Positions 27,901-42,900 of a stretch of DNA of 64,000 bases are shown in pieces. Both the position numbers and the translations under genes were made by a program. Source of the DNA: Setaria digitata (Eukaryota; Nematoda; Chromadorea; Rhabditida; Setariidae); contig RCAB01000005.1 in the NCBI GenBank assembly GCA_003640385.1, positions 310,001-374,000 on the forward strand, written 5' to 3'. The stretch's first letter is position 1. Each line of letters opens with the position of its first letter. Below the pieces are notes generated by a model. That model was not told where the DNA came from and made no database searches. It was given only the letters and a program-made list of their open reading frames with translations.

Positions 27901-30900
27901 CTGATTGTTTATGACTTGGAAGAAGACCAGGTAATGGGCCGCCATCTGCAGTACAACTTTCAACTGCATAAAAACCATATTGTTAGTATCGAGTAATTAA
28001 AATTCAATTAGGATAAACCTACCTCACTTTCCAAATAAAAATCAATAGCAGTTCTCACAGTCTTCTATCAAAATCACAGTTGTTTAAATTAAGCACCTCA
28101 AAAGATTCATATTTTAATTGCAAAACAAATTCAAAGCTAATTAACAGTGATTAACTGGTCAACAAAACATGAATCATCTGCAATGCGACACGCGGACAAC
28201 AGTTACGATTTTCTAGTTCATTAGCGAAATTTGCTTCAACGATTGCAAGCTAATTTATGTAAGGATGAATATAAGCATTGTTAATTAATTGCATACAACT
28301 GCAATTAAATTAATATGTTTTGAGGAAAACTGCAAAAAGCTGCTTTTCAATATATAAAACAGAATCCATTCGAATCTTTTAGATTTCACACAGAAAAAGA
28401 GATTGGCAGATTCTTGCTCTTAAGCTCAACAGGCTGAGAGATGAATTGGAAAAACTGAATGAACATCTTTTGCAAATCATCTAATTTAAAGATTCTTCAT
28501 CATCTAATTTAAAGATTCTTCGCTCATAGGCTTTATTGCTTTTTAGTTGGACAGTTTTCTAAATTATGTGAAAAAGAATCATTAAACTTAAATTTATAAT
28601 ATTAACTGACAGAGAGGTTAATGGAAAGCGTGTAAGAAACGAATGATGAGAATCAGTGTATAGGAAAAAATTTCCCTAAAATATGACTAGTAACAAGTTG
28701 GATGTATCAAACTAACATTAGTTTATAGTTATACAAAAACATCCAAAAATGATAACTCTAAATAGCACAAGAAATTTTTTAATTTCTAATGATTCTTTTC
28801 ATTCGCCGCAGTAAATAATATTAGCCAAAAACTGATATCTAGAACTTTTTCCATTTTTGATTTCACGAGAATTTATTTGCTTGTAAGTAAACGGTAGCAT
28901 TTAGAATCAAAAGTGAATGAATCTTCAATAAAGAAATCAATTTAAATTAGTTCAAATTCAGTAGATTTCTAATAAAAAAATTATTTAAAATTAGTAAGCT
29001 TCAGCAACTGAAGATAAGTCATAGTACTAACCATCTATAGATGTAGAAGCTATCAAGTTTGGTATTGTGAAACGCAAGGCTAGGATCTGGCCTAAATCAT
29101 CCAGTGAGATTAAAGAGCGCAATATAGCTCGAGCACGCATACAATCTCCTTTTCCAGCCTGAAAGAATTCATTAAATGTTTTAATTTAATAAGTTCATTA
29201 GACAAAGATTTTCCAAAAGACTTGAGAAAAGAAGGATTCATCCATGGAATTGCAAAAAATTCTAGATTACTTGTATGTTGATTTTGTCGGGAGCGCATTT
29301 GGCAAGCAAATCAACGAGTGAAGAATAAAAATCGAGTGTTGCCGCTCCGAGATCGACGTAATCTTCACCTTCTGTCTCTTTATTTGGATATTGACTGAAA
29401 ACAAGAGAAACTGGAAATTATCAGAATAATAAGATTGAGGAGTATTTATATTAAGAGTCAAAGTTTACTGCGACAGTTCAAAATTAAAACATTTGAAAAA
29501 CTATCGGATAAAGCAAGGAGAAATTGGAAGACATTACGGATGTTCTCTTAGCAGTGCACTATGGAAGACAGTGCGATTTTTGTTTTCCTCTAACGCTCGA
29601 ATATCTTCTGAAAGTGCTATTGCTTCCTGAAATAGTTTGAAATGCATGTCAATGAGTGCTTTTGAATCTAAATACTCTGCAATGCAGAAACTAGAAAATT
29701 TAATTAATTTCAGCTCCATATTCCTGAAATCTATTTGAATTACTAGTCCTCTGGAGTAATAACTTTATGCATGCCTTTAAATTCCTGATCAATTTAGAAA
29801 TTAATGAGTCACCTTAAATGCTGAAAACAATCCCTGTCCTTCACCTTTCAGCGCAATACCAAGACATTCCGGTCGACGAATTAACAACCTTATCACTAAA
29901 TTAGCATTCTCCTCAACACTTTCTCCATTGATCCAAACGCAAAAGCGCAAAAAGTCGATATATCGCTCACCTTCCACCGGATCCCAACCAATGTCCGGGT
30001 AACCTTTCGTCACTAGTTCCGAATTTGGCTGAAAAGAGCAAAAAATATTTCCTAACAACTCGTCTTCTAACATCGAAAAGTGCATCACTCACTGCCTTGT
30101 CTTCTTATTCTAAGCCAGAAAAAGCATTGTAATGTTTATCTAGGATGTTTATCTAGGTTTGTCCGCCGATAAGAAATGAACAACTTTAGAAATAGCATCT
30201 TTAAAACATAATTTATTTTAAACATAAATCCTTTTCACCTGCAATCCACATCTGCTAAGGTAGACCGTAACTTTATCCAGTTCTTCTTCTTTCAAAGCTA
30301 GAGCCAATTCACTATTATCCATGAAACTCGAATATGCAATATCAAGTGGTACCGAACCTATAGTTTTGCAAAAAGTAGAAAGTGTACCTCATAGAATTTG
30401 GAAAACTTCTGGTGCTCAGTAAGAAAATTGTAGGATAAATAAAAACAATTTATCTGTGAATGTGTAAAGACAAACACATATGATATAATCAACAGAGCCA
30501 AAGTAAACTGAAATGGAAAGACAAATTGTAAAATAAAGTAAAACCTCGCAAGCTGGGCCTAGCTAACAACATGGTTGCATTATCAAGTAAGAACGACAAG
30601 TGTTCAAACATGGCTTTCTGATTGTGACGAGAAGTACGACAGAAATAACACAGGAAGCGAGAGCAAGCAACAACCATTTCGGATGCATCCTGAAATTAAT
30701 CTTTACAGCAAATGACTCTATCTATCCTATCAAAATTACTTTTAGAAAATCAGATCGAGATTGCTCCTTTTTTTAATCCTTCAATTTAAGCCATTTTTCA
30801 CTTTTCAATATTTTCATTTCACCTTAGATTCTTCTGCATTCGTGATTTCCTCCATACTTTCCATATGTTCTACGTGCTCTCCATGATCTGCAGCTCCTTG

Positions 30901-33900
30901 TTGTGCTGTTAAGACGTTCATCATGATAGACATCACGTTTTCATGCACTGTTAGAAGGCGCATCAGGTCGGGATGTTGAAAAAAGATACGGTTGTTCATT
31001 AGCTTCCTAAAAAGTTATTAGATTTTAAAAGAGCAGATAATGTGACTTGTATGGATTTATCATTCTAAAAGAAACCAGTCGGTCTTACCATAATCCCCTT
31101 TTCAATACTGCTTCTTCCGCACTTTCAAATTGTACATTCAGTAGTTCCCGAACTTGGACCAAATTTTCAATGAAATCTTGCACATCTTCTATATTTCGTT
31201 CGTGTAACACATATGTTTGTGACAAAGCCTTCATCATCTGCAATAAAAAAATTAAATTAGACTTTGTAGTAAGAACAGGAAGCTCCTTATTTGTGCACAA
31301 GATATGATCAAAAGAAGATAAAGGAAAAAAAAAATTGCAGATCTATTTTAGGTATTTTATGTGAGTAGTTCTTAAATTTACAATTTTTGATCAAATCTTA
31401 TTTTTAACAAGCGTCATCTTCATTACCTTAAAGATTCAGAAATTTGAAACAAATGCGCTCAACAAAAAAAAAATTTATTCATATATTATCTATGCATTGT
31501 TTCCTTACCATTTCTGCTCTTTGTTTTTTATCAAATTTTGACAAAGAAAAAGATAGTAGCACTTCAAAAAATGTTCCAAAAAAAGAAACCGAAATCTCGG
31601 AATAAAACTGCTGCTTACCTCAGCAACACCAGTATACTGACGTAAAAGAAGGCTGAACATCCTCCGGATCAAGTCGTTACTTTCAATCACTGATGATGTT
31701 GCCCAAGACTTCAACATCGTGCAAATCATATGTCTAAATTTGTTAGCCAGATGATGGCAATAATTGCTGCAGTTTCAATTTAAAATCAGAATTATAACAA
31801 AAAGTAGAGACTTCCAGACCTGAAATTCTCTGTTCCATTATGATTGACATTATTCTCTTCACCAGTTAGTGGTGGTGGCACCCGAATAACAAGTTGTGCC
31901 AACTGATCCACCCAAGAATTAGTATCTTCTAGTATTACCAACTCTTCGAGCTCATTATTCTCTTCATTTTTTACGCATCCTATTTTGTCCACTAATGATG
32001 AACAAAATTCTCTGAAATAGAGTGACTTCAGAAGATATCGATCAAATAGAAGATGATCCTAACTGGATCTATTTCTTGAGCAGTGTGTAACTTAAGTTCT
32101 GCAATTGCTATTCATGATGATGTTGGAACAATTAATCTTGTTAGATGGCTTAAAAAGTTTCATTCCATTTAATAAAAGGTTCAAGTTTGAAACTACCAAT
32201 AAAAGTAATATGCAATTTTTTTTTGTAAAATTTGGAAACCTTAGTTGTTGTTGTAATGTCTCATCCATCGGACACTGGTCATATTCTGCTTCATCATCCA
32301 ACATCATGCCAACACTATCATCCAGTACCGCCTTGCACTTCATCAGTCGGAACATCTGCTCAAGAATTAAGTAGTAACAGAAAATTATTTATTGAAAAAT
32401 TTGAAGAATTCTAAGGAAACAAACAAAATTCAAGAGTTATGCATGTATCATTTAACAGAAATATTTAAGAGGATTTCGTCTTAAAACTCTAAATGGAATT
32501 TTGTTTTTGCTCGATCATTATGCATGCCTGTTCTCGTGGTGGACATCGAAATTCTTTGGTACGTCTAGCCGCTTCAGCTGGTGACATATCCGTCTGCTTG
32601 ATCGCCATATATCTTTAAAAAAAGTTTACAAATTTAGACATTTACCGACTTACTCGAGTCTAAATCCAAGTTGTTTAAAAAATAATTCTAGAAAAAAATT
32701 ATAAATTGCTTCAGAATAAAATAATCAGAACAAAATAAAAACCAACCTGGAAAACTGGTCTTGTTGTAAATCTCCCACAAATCCAGCAGCAAATGAAACC
32801 AATGACTCTACTCGATGTCTCAATTGGATGTCACATATGTTTTCAAGGGTGATTGTAAGTTGGATTTTCACTCCTTCTGCCAGTTCAATTTCTGTCAAAC
32901 CTTTCTGTCTCGATCCTAAATTTAAAAAAAAAGAGAAAAAAAACTAGGATTACTGTTTTTGTAAATAAAAAATAATATCAGTTTATTATCTATTTTCATC
33001 CTTTAATCCCAGATCATAACTTGTTTCACTAAAGTAAAAGACTTGTTTATCTACTGAACTTTTTAAGAAAAACTAAAATTAAGAGTGAAGAAATATAAAT
33101 CTCAGTAAAAGTTTTTAGAAGATGACTGTTTGATCTGCTCAAGAATAAATGCATCTTGTTTACTCTTTCTACACCAAGTCTTTTCTATCATTTTTTGTCA
33201 TAAGTATAAACCTGGCACATAATTTTCATCAAAAGCAATCGGATGAGTCAGTTTCAGGACATCCTTCAAGTCATCGTCGTCAAACATCCCAATCACCAAT
33301 AACGAATTAAATAATTTGAAAAGTGGTCTGAAAGAAGTCAAATATTTAATATAAATTTCATCTGAAATATTGTTTTTTTTCGAAAATAAGTCAAATGAAG
33401 CAGCTTTTCTTGCTCATCCATTTTATGTAACTCTACAAAACTTACTCAAAATGATTTAAACAATTTCCACCGATTAAATCGCGACAGTTGATTACAGCAT
33501 GTTCGGTTGCACTGCTTAACGCTGACATGACATGAGCTTTCAGAGCATAGAAATTAAATGCAGGTGGTAAAAGCTTCAATTCCGTATCCATTCCAAAACT
33601 ATAAATTAAAAAGAATCTGTGTGATTATAGATTTATCGAATTAAAAAGCGAGATCGGAAATGTCCCGTTAAATTGAAGTTTCTTATCTTATTCAGAAGTA
33701 CTTGGAAGCGAAGAAGGCTACTTCATCGACAGAAAAATTTTTCGGAATTATATACCGAGGAGTCGCCTCTTTTANTTTAAATTGAAGTTTCTTATCTTAT
33801 TCAGAAGTACTTGGAAGCGCAGAAGGCTAGCTTCATCGACAGAAAAATTTTTCGGAATTATATACCGAGGAGTCGCCTCTTTTATCGTTTAATTTTACAT

Positions 33901-36900
33901 ATTTTAGAAATTATTTGCCTTAGAAAGTCACTTATTCATTATGAATGCTTAATAATCCTTCTACCAGGAAAACTATCCCAATGAACAACTAATTACAAAA
34001 TCTACTGACTATGAACCTTAACAGAACTCAGAAAACTGGATTCTCTTTCTGAAAGAAACTCGTACTTTTAATTCCTTTTACAGCTTATTAGCTGATTACT
34101 TATCACTTTTGAATCTTTGACCCAAACTTACACAGTGCGTATCTTCTCGGTTTTCTTGAAATTAAATGAATATGTGTATATGGCTAAAATCAACATTTTC
34201 CTCATTTCTGATCAGAGTTTTGTTACTCTTAGGCTGTGGTAAATTTTATTAATTAACTGTAAGCTCACTCGCTGTGGACTTCACTGCATGCCACTACTGG
34301 TCGGATAGAGATTGTTGGTCCAAGAATTTGCGGGAAACGATCTTCATTCTCTGAATGGAAAATGTTCTTGATTTCGAAACTTTGCTTCAGTGGAATAACG
34401 TATTCACGGGCGGCAGACTGCCGCGCATCAACATATGTTCGTAAATGAACAGCTATTAAGAAGTCATGAAATCCCTGGCGAAGCGGTCCGGAGAGATCTA
34501 AAAGAGGCACTTCCTAGATTACAATTTAGAAATATCAAAGATGAATTTGCAGAATGCAACGAAAAGGTAAGTTTGAAGCAAAGTGCCTCTTTGTGCTACT
34601 AATATGTGCTACTTTTTTTTTTTGTTTTGTTTTTTTTTTCTATTTTGATTCAAAATGTAGCAAACGCTCTTATAAGAAAATGAAATAAAATAGGCAATAT
34701 AAATAGGAAAAATGAAACTCTCAAATTACAAAAAATTATAACTTCCGCAAAGATAATTTTTCTAAACTTTTCATAAATGGAGGAATATTGAAAAACTTAC
34801 AGTGACTCTTAATGGCGTACATAATCTGATCTTCGTCCACATGTGAACATAAAATATGTGCTACTTTTTGGTTCCCATGTGCGGCTAGCTTACAATATAG
34901 ATTGAGAGTCTGGCGATGGAATGTCAAAAAGTCGGTGTGTTCAATCATTTCCAGAATATCATAACTCGTATCTTTTTCTGGCACATATATGGACATTATA
35001 CGTACCGGGTCATCACAAAGGACAGACCAACCTGCAGCAAATAGGTGTATAAAATACATCAAAATCCTAAATTTAACTAAGAGCTTCATAATTTTGAAAG
35101 ATTGAAAGTTGACTGATTTTCCCTTGGTAAGCTATCTTTGGGCTTCTAACCAATTTTTGTGCTTTAGAGCAAGAAAGTATTAATGTCTTAATGTGAGTGT
35201 GTAATTACTGGCACATAAATTGACGTTCATAAGTCTTTTTAGTCTTCTTCGTTAAACTGATCAATAGATAGAAGCGGAAGAAATTTTTTTTTCCACCCTT
35301 GAAAAGTATTTGAATATTACCTCTATAGTCAGAAAGTTTAAGAGCTGTTGTGCGTAAACATTCATTTGGTACTCGAGCCCAATGGACAGGATTTAATTTC
35401 TCGACCGACAACCGTGGAGGACAAAACGGCAGTAAACTCTTGTGTGATGATTTGAACATTGCCGAGGATAACGGAAAAGTGTACTGAAATGCGATTACTC
35501 GAATCTAAATAATTAATGAAGCATTTAGTAGGTTAACTATATTTGTTTACTAGTAATGTCTCCAACATTACGTCCGTTTCCTGAATAATCTATAATGTAT
35601 ATCTTAAAACCACAAATCACTTTTTTGTGAGAAATATCATTATGAGACACAAAATAAAAAAAAAATCATACTTTTATCCGTCCAAGCTCAAACTGCAAAA
35701 CTTCAGCACTTGTTGGTGCTACAAAAGCGGCAGGATAAAGGATAGCACCAGGTTCAAGCTGTAACATTGAAAATAAGTTATTCATGTCATAGAAATTTGG
35801 TCTCTTTGTTCGAGCACTTTGGCTATTTCACTTGTAAATATTGTCTTTCGGATTTCAACATTTAAAAGGAAAGATAGTTGTAGCAATGCATAACTATAAC
35901 TAGTAAAAGTAATCAACCAAGAAAACACTGACTTACTTTAAATCGGAAACCACTGTCTTGTCCTGAAGCCAAGAAAGACAGCTCTCCAATCGATATATCG
36001 ATGATACAACCAATCAACAGGCCAGATACTTTCGTATTTCCTGCATCTGGTACTGATTGTAGTAGTTCAGCGGCATTTACCATATAACAGTTTCGATATT
36101 CTAAGCTACAAAATAATTTTTTTTTTTATCCTAGACTATTTTTGAATGCTTGTTTTTATACTGCATTACTAATTAATTAGATAGTGACTGTCAGTGTGGG
36201 TATAAGAAGGAATCAAACAGATTTTTAATTTTTTTTGATTATAGTTTGATGATTGTATACATATGTCGAGTCCGAATTTCTTTGAAAGTTAATTGCGAAT
36301 AATTTATTGAAACATATTGCGTAGGCTCAAGTGTTAGCTAAGCTTATTTCAGTAAAAGATTTCGATAGAACGTATGAAGTCTTTTAGACGATATCTTTTA
36401 TTGCTTTTATTGTTTAAAGTCTTCGAAATCCAAGACTCTACTCACCTTTCAGTTTCATTCACACGTTTGTCCGTTTCCTGGTATTTGCAACGTCGAACAG
36501 CTTCCCCAGTAACAAAACGTTCTGCGTAGAAGTGGTACTTCGGCGTTACCCAGCCAACCCAGACATTCGCAGGGTCTTGACCTGGGAAGATTCGAACTGC
36601 ATAATAGAACTCATCAATCTGAATAAGATAAAAGGATGTAGGAACAGCTATGCAAGCATGTTCATACAGAAATGATTGTTGAAGTACAGATTGACCTGAT
36701 CGCTGAGTTCAATCATTGCCCGTACGTCACTATCTGGCACGTTTCCTTCTGCGGTAACACTTTGTTCCAAGGCTGCAATAGATGGCCTTCGATGCTCCAA
36801 CAGTCTTTCATTCTTTACCTTCTTCAACTTTCCCGCTGGCGTAAATCGTCGAGACAATACTCTTCCGGGGCCTGATCGAGGCATATCTTAAATGAAATTC

Positions 36901-39900
36901 AAAAATAATGTCAAATTCAGATGCCGGTTTATAAAATTAAGCAGATTCAAAATGCTCTAAACTCTAAAAGTTACATTTAATTTAAAGAAACAACTGAGAT
37001 ATTGTTATGAGAAGAGTTGCTAAAAAAAATTTTTCTTAAAAAAAGAAAAAACACAAAACCAAACTTCACAATCAATAACGTCATTTGTCATCAGAAACTA
37101 ATCGATCCTTTATATCCTAACTTATCATTGTTACCTTGATTATCTCTTGGTACGGAAGGCAGTATACCTTCTACAGAAATACCACCTGTGCTGGGAATAT
37201 GACCATCTGCTAATATGCCTGCAGTACGTCTGTTTTCACTGAACGTTCCATCCCTGAAACAGATGTAAGAAGGTGGATTGAAATACCGCTTTGTTACCAC
37301 TCAGAAGCATTCTGTTCAGAGTAACTTGATCCCTTCTTCTGCTACTTTCTGCCTATCGAGAATTCCAATGAAGCATGGCTTGTCTAATATTTGGTTTACT
37401 ATTAGTATAATAGACCGACCTATGCGAGTAACCTTCCTTATCCACCTCATCATAGTCTCTATTATAAGATTGTATTGAGGTATGTGAAAGATTTCAGTGA
37501 TTCGGAGACTTCATTCTAGAAAGCTATGCAATTCATCTTACTTTTTCCTCTGATGGAATCTGGCCATCAAACCACCTCGCTTATGCTTTCCTTCTCGATG
37601 CTCTTCATTGCCTAATAAATCAAGCATACTTCCAGATATCCTGTAAATAATGAAAGTGCTCGAAGGGAACTGAAAAGACAAGGAAGTGAAAAACATGAAG
37701 GATTTATTCCGTTAACAACAAATGAAGGCATTTCAATTCTTATGAACTACAAGGACAGATCTGGTGAGTCTCTCTTATCTGCTTTGTTAAGATCAGACAA
37801 AAGGGTATTCGTGTTAGGAAGTTGCATCACAGTTTGCATGGAGGAAAGAGAAATGTTTTCAAATCTTAAAGAGGAATCGGAAATCAGAAAAAAACTGTGT
37901 TGTGACAGCTACATTTTTAATCATTATGCAATTCCGATGTTTCTAAAAATACTTTCAAAAAAGAAAGAATCTGTTTTCATTTTTTTTCTTGTTAGGCCTG
38001 ATAAATCTTCATTCACTAATATTCATTCCTTATGTCATTAAATTTAAATTAAAATTCTTGAACAGTTTCTCTCATACTGTGCATTCCCTTAATCTATTAG
38101 CATCAATACTTGATTAAGATATAATTCTGAAATTGGTGCATAAGCTTAACAGTTGTCAAATTAATAAATTTTAATTAAAATTCAAAAGGCAGTAGCAAAA
38201 TTGAAAATTTAAGAATGGTTCCAGCGAAGAAACACACTTGATAGGTCTGGATTTGAACCTAAATCTTGAAATTTTTAAAACAAACCTCATGTTAGATGCC
38301 TCTAGTAACTGATCACCATCAAATGATACTGGTTTCGAACGTGCTGAACTTTCATCTTCGTCGGTGCTGTGCTTAAATGCTGACAGCAATGATCGGCCAA
38401 GTGATTTCTAGAATATCACATGTGTATAGGAGAGACTTATCACCATATATCTTGCTACTGCCTTAACTGACTTCCATGATAGAAATCGATTATGGCAGTA
38501 GCAATCTATCTGGTGAATATCATACTTGAAGCTGATAAGACATCATATCACATGTGTATGAGAGAGACTCATCAGAAAAACGCTACTATTTCATAAATAC
38601 TTACCTTGCCTACTTTTGTGTCATCGCTAAATTCTTTAGGAATTGCCGGATGTCTGATAGTTGCCAAAGGCTGTGCTTCTTCTGCCAAATGTTCCTCAAT
38701 TTGATGCAAAGAACGCATTATGGATTCCTTATCTCTAAAACACAGTTAAATATTTTATTAAAATTAAAGTTCTATGTTGTATGCTGTCTGATACGATCCA
38801 CTTCATTAAATATTCTCATTTATCCTCTTGATTATTATTGTGTTTAATATATCAGTCATTGATTATATATTCTCATCAAACAATGATCTATAAAACTTAC
38901 TTAGTTCGCTGAAGTTTGGCATTACATTTTACCGGTAAAGACAATCGAATATATTCCATTTTCGCCTTTTCCTGCATTGTCATATCATCTGTATCAGTCT
39001 GAATATTCCATTACCATTACAACGTGAACGGTCTAATTATTACATGTGAGTGTGTTAAGAAATTTATTTGAAATATCGTTCATAAAAGTCAATTCGAGTT
39101 TGACAGAATCTTGAATTAATAACTGACGAATGTTTTGTTAACCAATGCTAATTATGACTTTTATATGACTATTTTATATAAGAAAAGACTTCAAAACATT
39201 TACGCCAAAAATCTATAGTCTTTTTAATGACTAAAACTTTTATATAAAAGGCACTACCTTCTTTAGGAATCAATGTGAGGCTTTTCATATTATTTCATTC
39301 AATTTTATTGTGGCAAAAAATGAGCTCGAAAAAAGATAACACCTCTTTTTGGGTAATTTTCAAGCAAGGAGGACTGTTTCCGGTTGCCGGAATTCGTGAA
39401 ACTTCCATTGTTGAATTCATTCCAATGTCTTCAAATTGGGGTAATCTCTTGGCATACCACATTGGCATTTGGCGATACATATTGCTGAATTTTAAACTTT
39501 TTTAAGAATAAAATTTTCAAAAAACAACCTAAAAAGGTTTTGAAAAGTTGGAAACTCTTTGACGAAAAGATCATGGATGATACAAATAACTTATTGGAAC
39601 TGCTAGGAAGTGATTTAAAAAAAAGGCCGAATTTTCCAGTACAGAACAACTTACACACAGAACGGTTCATATCCTTCTTGCAGACCGCATGTTGTGAAAT
39701 ATTTTAAGCTGTTAGAATCTTGGCCGAAATTCAATCTTGCTTTTTGTCCTGCACCAAATGTCATTGCCGGCACGAAGCCATCTGTTACAATAACATTATC
39801 GAAAGCCATTTCTGATCCGGATGGATCCTAAAATACCTTCTTTGAATAATTTTCAAGAATAAAAATTCAGAAAGTGAGTTTGTGGAAAAGAATAACTTAA

Positions 39901-42900
39901 AACGCAAAAACTGGTTTAATCTTTTTTTTTGGAAATAAAAAATAAACTTTTAGAAATACAAAAAATGATTAGAACAAAAAAATTATAACAATCCAAAATA
40001 TCTGAGTTTTCACCAGAAGCAATTCGCCATTAAGTGAAAATGATATCGTACGGTCGCTGAGATCGAGAAACGCTCCCACAATATCGCCAATTTTCCATTC
40101 TTTTCCATAAGTTCCTGCACCTTGATGCCATTTACGCGCTAAATACCTGGAATCGAACTTTACAGAAATCAAGAAATAAGTACTGAAAATAACATACTGA
40201 AACTATATTTAAAAAATTTTAAAAATGTCAAGTTGGACAAGAATCGATAACAATAACCTGTTTTTGCTATGAAAGCTCTTATAGCAGAAAAAAAGAAAAA
40301 CCTCTCAATTCCAATTTTAATATATTACCCATCAAATCCATATGACCGATCATCCATTCCAATATCAATCGTTGGTGGCGCACTTATGTCCATCCACCCG
40401 ACCTTCATGAAACCCGAGGTGAGGATCTCAAACTCAAAGTACCACTTGCCACTGGAAACCGCATACAATGCTTCAGCACGGTAGGTACGTGAGAGTGCTT
40501 GTGCTGATTTCAACTCCTTTCCCGCACCTAAGTAGTGACTTTTTCAAATGTGAAGAAAAAATGAAAATCAACGTTGCTTATTTAATTAATAGATCCTTCC
40601 TTCCTATCACTTCCTCTCTAAAATAAAAGTTACATAATCAGCAGATACCTTCATCGTGCTCTAGAACAGGCGTTTCCAGGAAGATTCCGAACAGCTGCAG
40701 AGTTTTGATGAATTCCATTGCCGATTCCCTATTGGCTTCCTTGATGCGGTGATCAACTGCTTCGTATGGTACCAAATGTGGACTTCGCTTTTGGTTTAAA
40801 TCCACAAACTACAATAACGGAATAATTCTCACCAAATAAGACTAATGCCATATCTAAGTCAGGGAATTCTAATCAAGTTAGTAAGTCCATTTCTTGTAAA
40901 AGATGTCAGAACAAATACATTGTTGTAGCTGACTTAACTTGACTGGCAAATAGAAAACTGGTTAAAAATTTTAAAATCCCTTTCGAAAAATAATGAATAC
41001 GCTAATTTTCGAAAGAAAATTGGGCACGAAGCACAACTTTACCTCATTGAGGCCAAAAGTCCAACCTCGCCGAATTTTCTCTCTTGCCCAAACATTGTGA
41101 GTATTTTTTGCTAATGCATCGATTAGCGGAAACATATTATCGTCAAGAACAATTTCATGAGAGTCCAAGGGCTGTGGCTTGAATCCGTTACTTTGCTGAT
41201 AGCTAAATGAACTATTCGATAACAGTGAAAATAATTCAATATTTAGTACATTACTTAATGCAATCTACTAAGGCACTGCAGTTCATTGAAAAGTTGGTAG
41301 TTTATTCCTTTACTCAATATCTTCTCTTTTAGAATTTCTTCAAATGTTCAAACTTCTAATATTTAAATTCTTACTTTTGAGGAAGACGTACAGGTCGCAA
41401 TCGAACCGGAGGTTCATCTAGGATCATGTGGTACCGTAAAGCTTCGATTGTTCTGGAAATAGAACAGTTCCAACTATCATTTCAATTGATTCGATGATGT
41501 CAAGTTGCAATTAGTACTATGGTTATGTGATTTTCAGCTTAATAGCAAAATAATTTATAATTGTATTTTATTATTTTATCCGTTTCCATTCATGAAATTT
41601 TTTATTTTATTTCATTTCACTTTTTATTTTATTTTTCATTTTTATAAATTTCTCAATATTAATTCATTTATTCCAGAGAATTAGTTCTAGTGAGATGAAA
41701 AGCTTACTTCATGGTGTCAATGGCAAGATTGATGTTATAAGTTTTCTCATTTTGTGGTAGATGTTGAAATGACGTCAAACACGGATGACGACGAGTCTTC
41801 TCGTCTCTCACCTGTAATAGACATAAGGTTACAAAGTATTTCCTTGTTAGGTTGCGGGGTATAACCGGAAAAGGAAATCCTGCCCATTACTGTCTTTGCA
41901 TAGAACGTAGACAACAGGGCTTAAGATAGATGAATCAAACAAACAAGTGAGAATGCATACCTCTCCATAGCTCCATCCTAGCTCAATTTTTCTCATTGCC
42001 CATAATTCATGCAGGTTCTCGGCCAATTTTTCGTGTATTTCCATTGCGAAGTGAGGCAGTAGCACAGAGGAGATATCGACCAATGTCGGAACGAATGGCT
42101 CCGTGTTTTGACGTAAGATGCTAGGACCAGTGTAGATATTCTTTGCTATGTCGCCAAACGAGAGGCATTCCCCGATTTCCAACTGATTTACCGCAGCCTC
42201 AATTAAGGGGCTGAATCCAGGCGGTGGCCCGAAGCGCAAACGGCCTTCTGTACTCCCAAACATGAAACGACAGCTGAAATGCTAACGTCATTAGACTATA
42301 TTTTCGTAAGTGATGAGGAAAACAGAACCTTACTGTTAAGTAAGTTAATTTTTGCTGATATGACTTCCATAAGTACATAATAATTCGAAATAGATTTATC
42401 GTTTAAATTCAAACGTAACTCTTCTGTGCAGATTATTAGAAAGTGAAGTTGGATGGTCACCTGACTTTAGCAGAGAGTGACATAACGGGAAAGAAAAACC
42501 CGTCAATATTAAAATTTCGGAAGAGTCCTTTAGTTGGCTGTCCATTAACAGTAAAATTTATTTCCGGAATATTCAAGTCCAACAAACAGCCGACGACATC
42601 ACCTTTTTGTAGCGTCCGAGTCCAAATGACGTGCTTTTTAGTTGCTAAAAATATTTAACTCAATAAATTTACACTTAGTGTATTTTAATAAAACAATATG
42701 CATTTAAAAGCATGATTTTTTTTTTTTGAAAATCTTAAAAATTATAATAACTGATGAAAATTTACCGCAATAGATACACTGACCATCGAATCCATATGAA
42801 TAGTAATCATCACCGACACCAATACAACCCCACCTAAATATGAAATTGTATAAATTTGTGCAATTAGGTTAACAAGAAGTATTAATAAATAATAGAACAG

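Larger units (their letters stand above)
26637..35040 (-). other. unc-68: unc-68 junctional solenoid and RIH2 exons
   Basis: About 20 exons run from [18 protein letters not shown] (34799-35035) and [20 protein letters not shown] (near 34265-34510) down to [14 protein letters not shown] (near 26637-26822). Key RyR blocks are [20 protein letters not shown] (near 30545-30690), [20 protein letters not shown] and [20 protein letters not shown] (near 29812-30030), [15 protein letters not shown] (near 29033-29157), [17 protein letters not shown] (near 27800-27965) and [14 protein letters not shown] (near 26965-27132). The blocks follow the vertebrate order with no loss. Confidence 0.92.
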
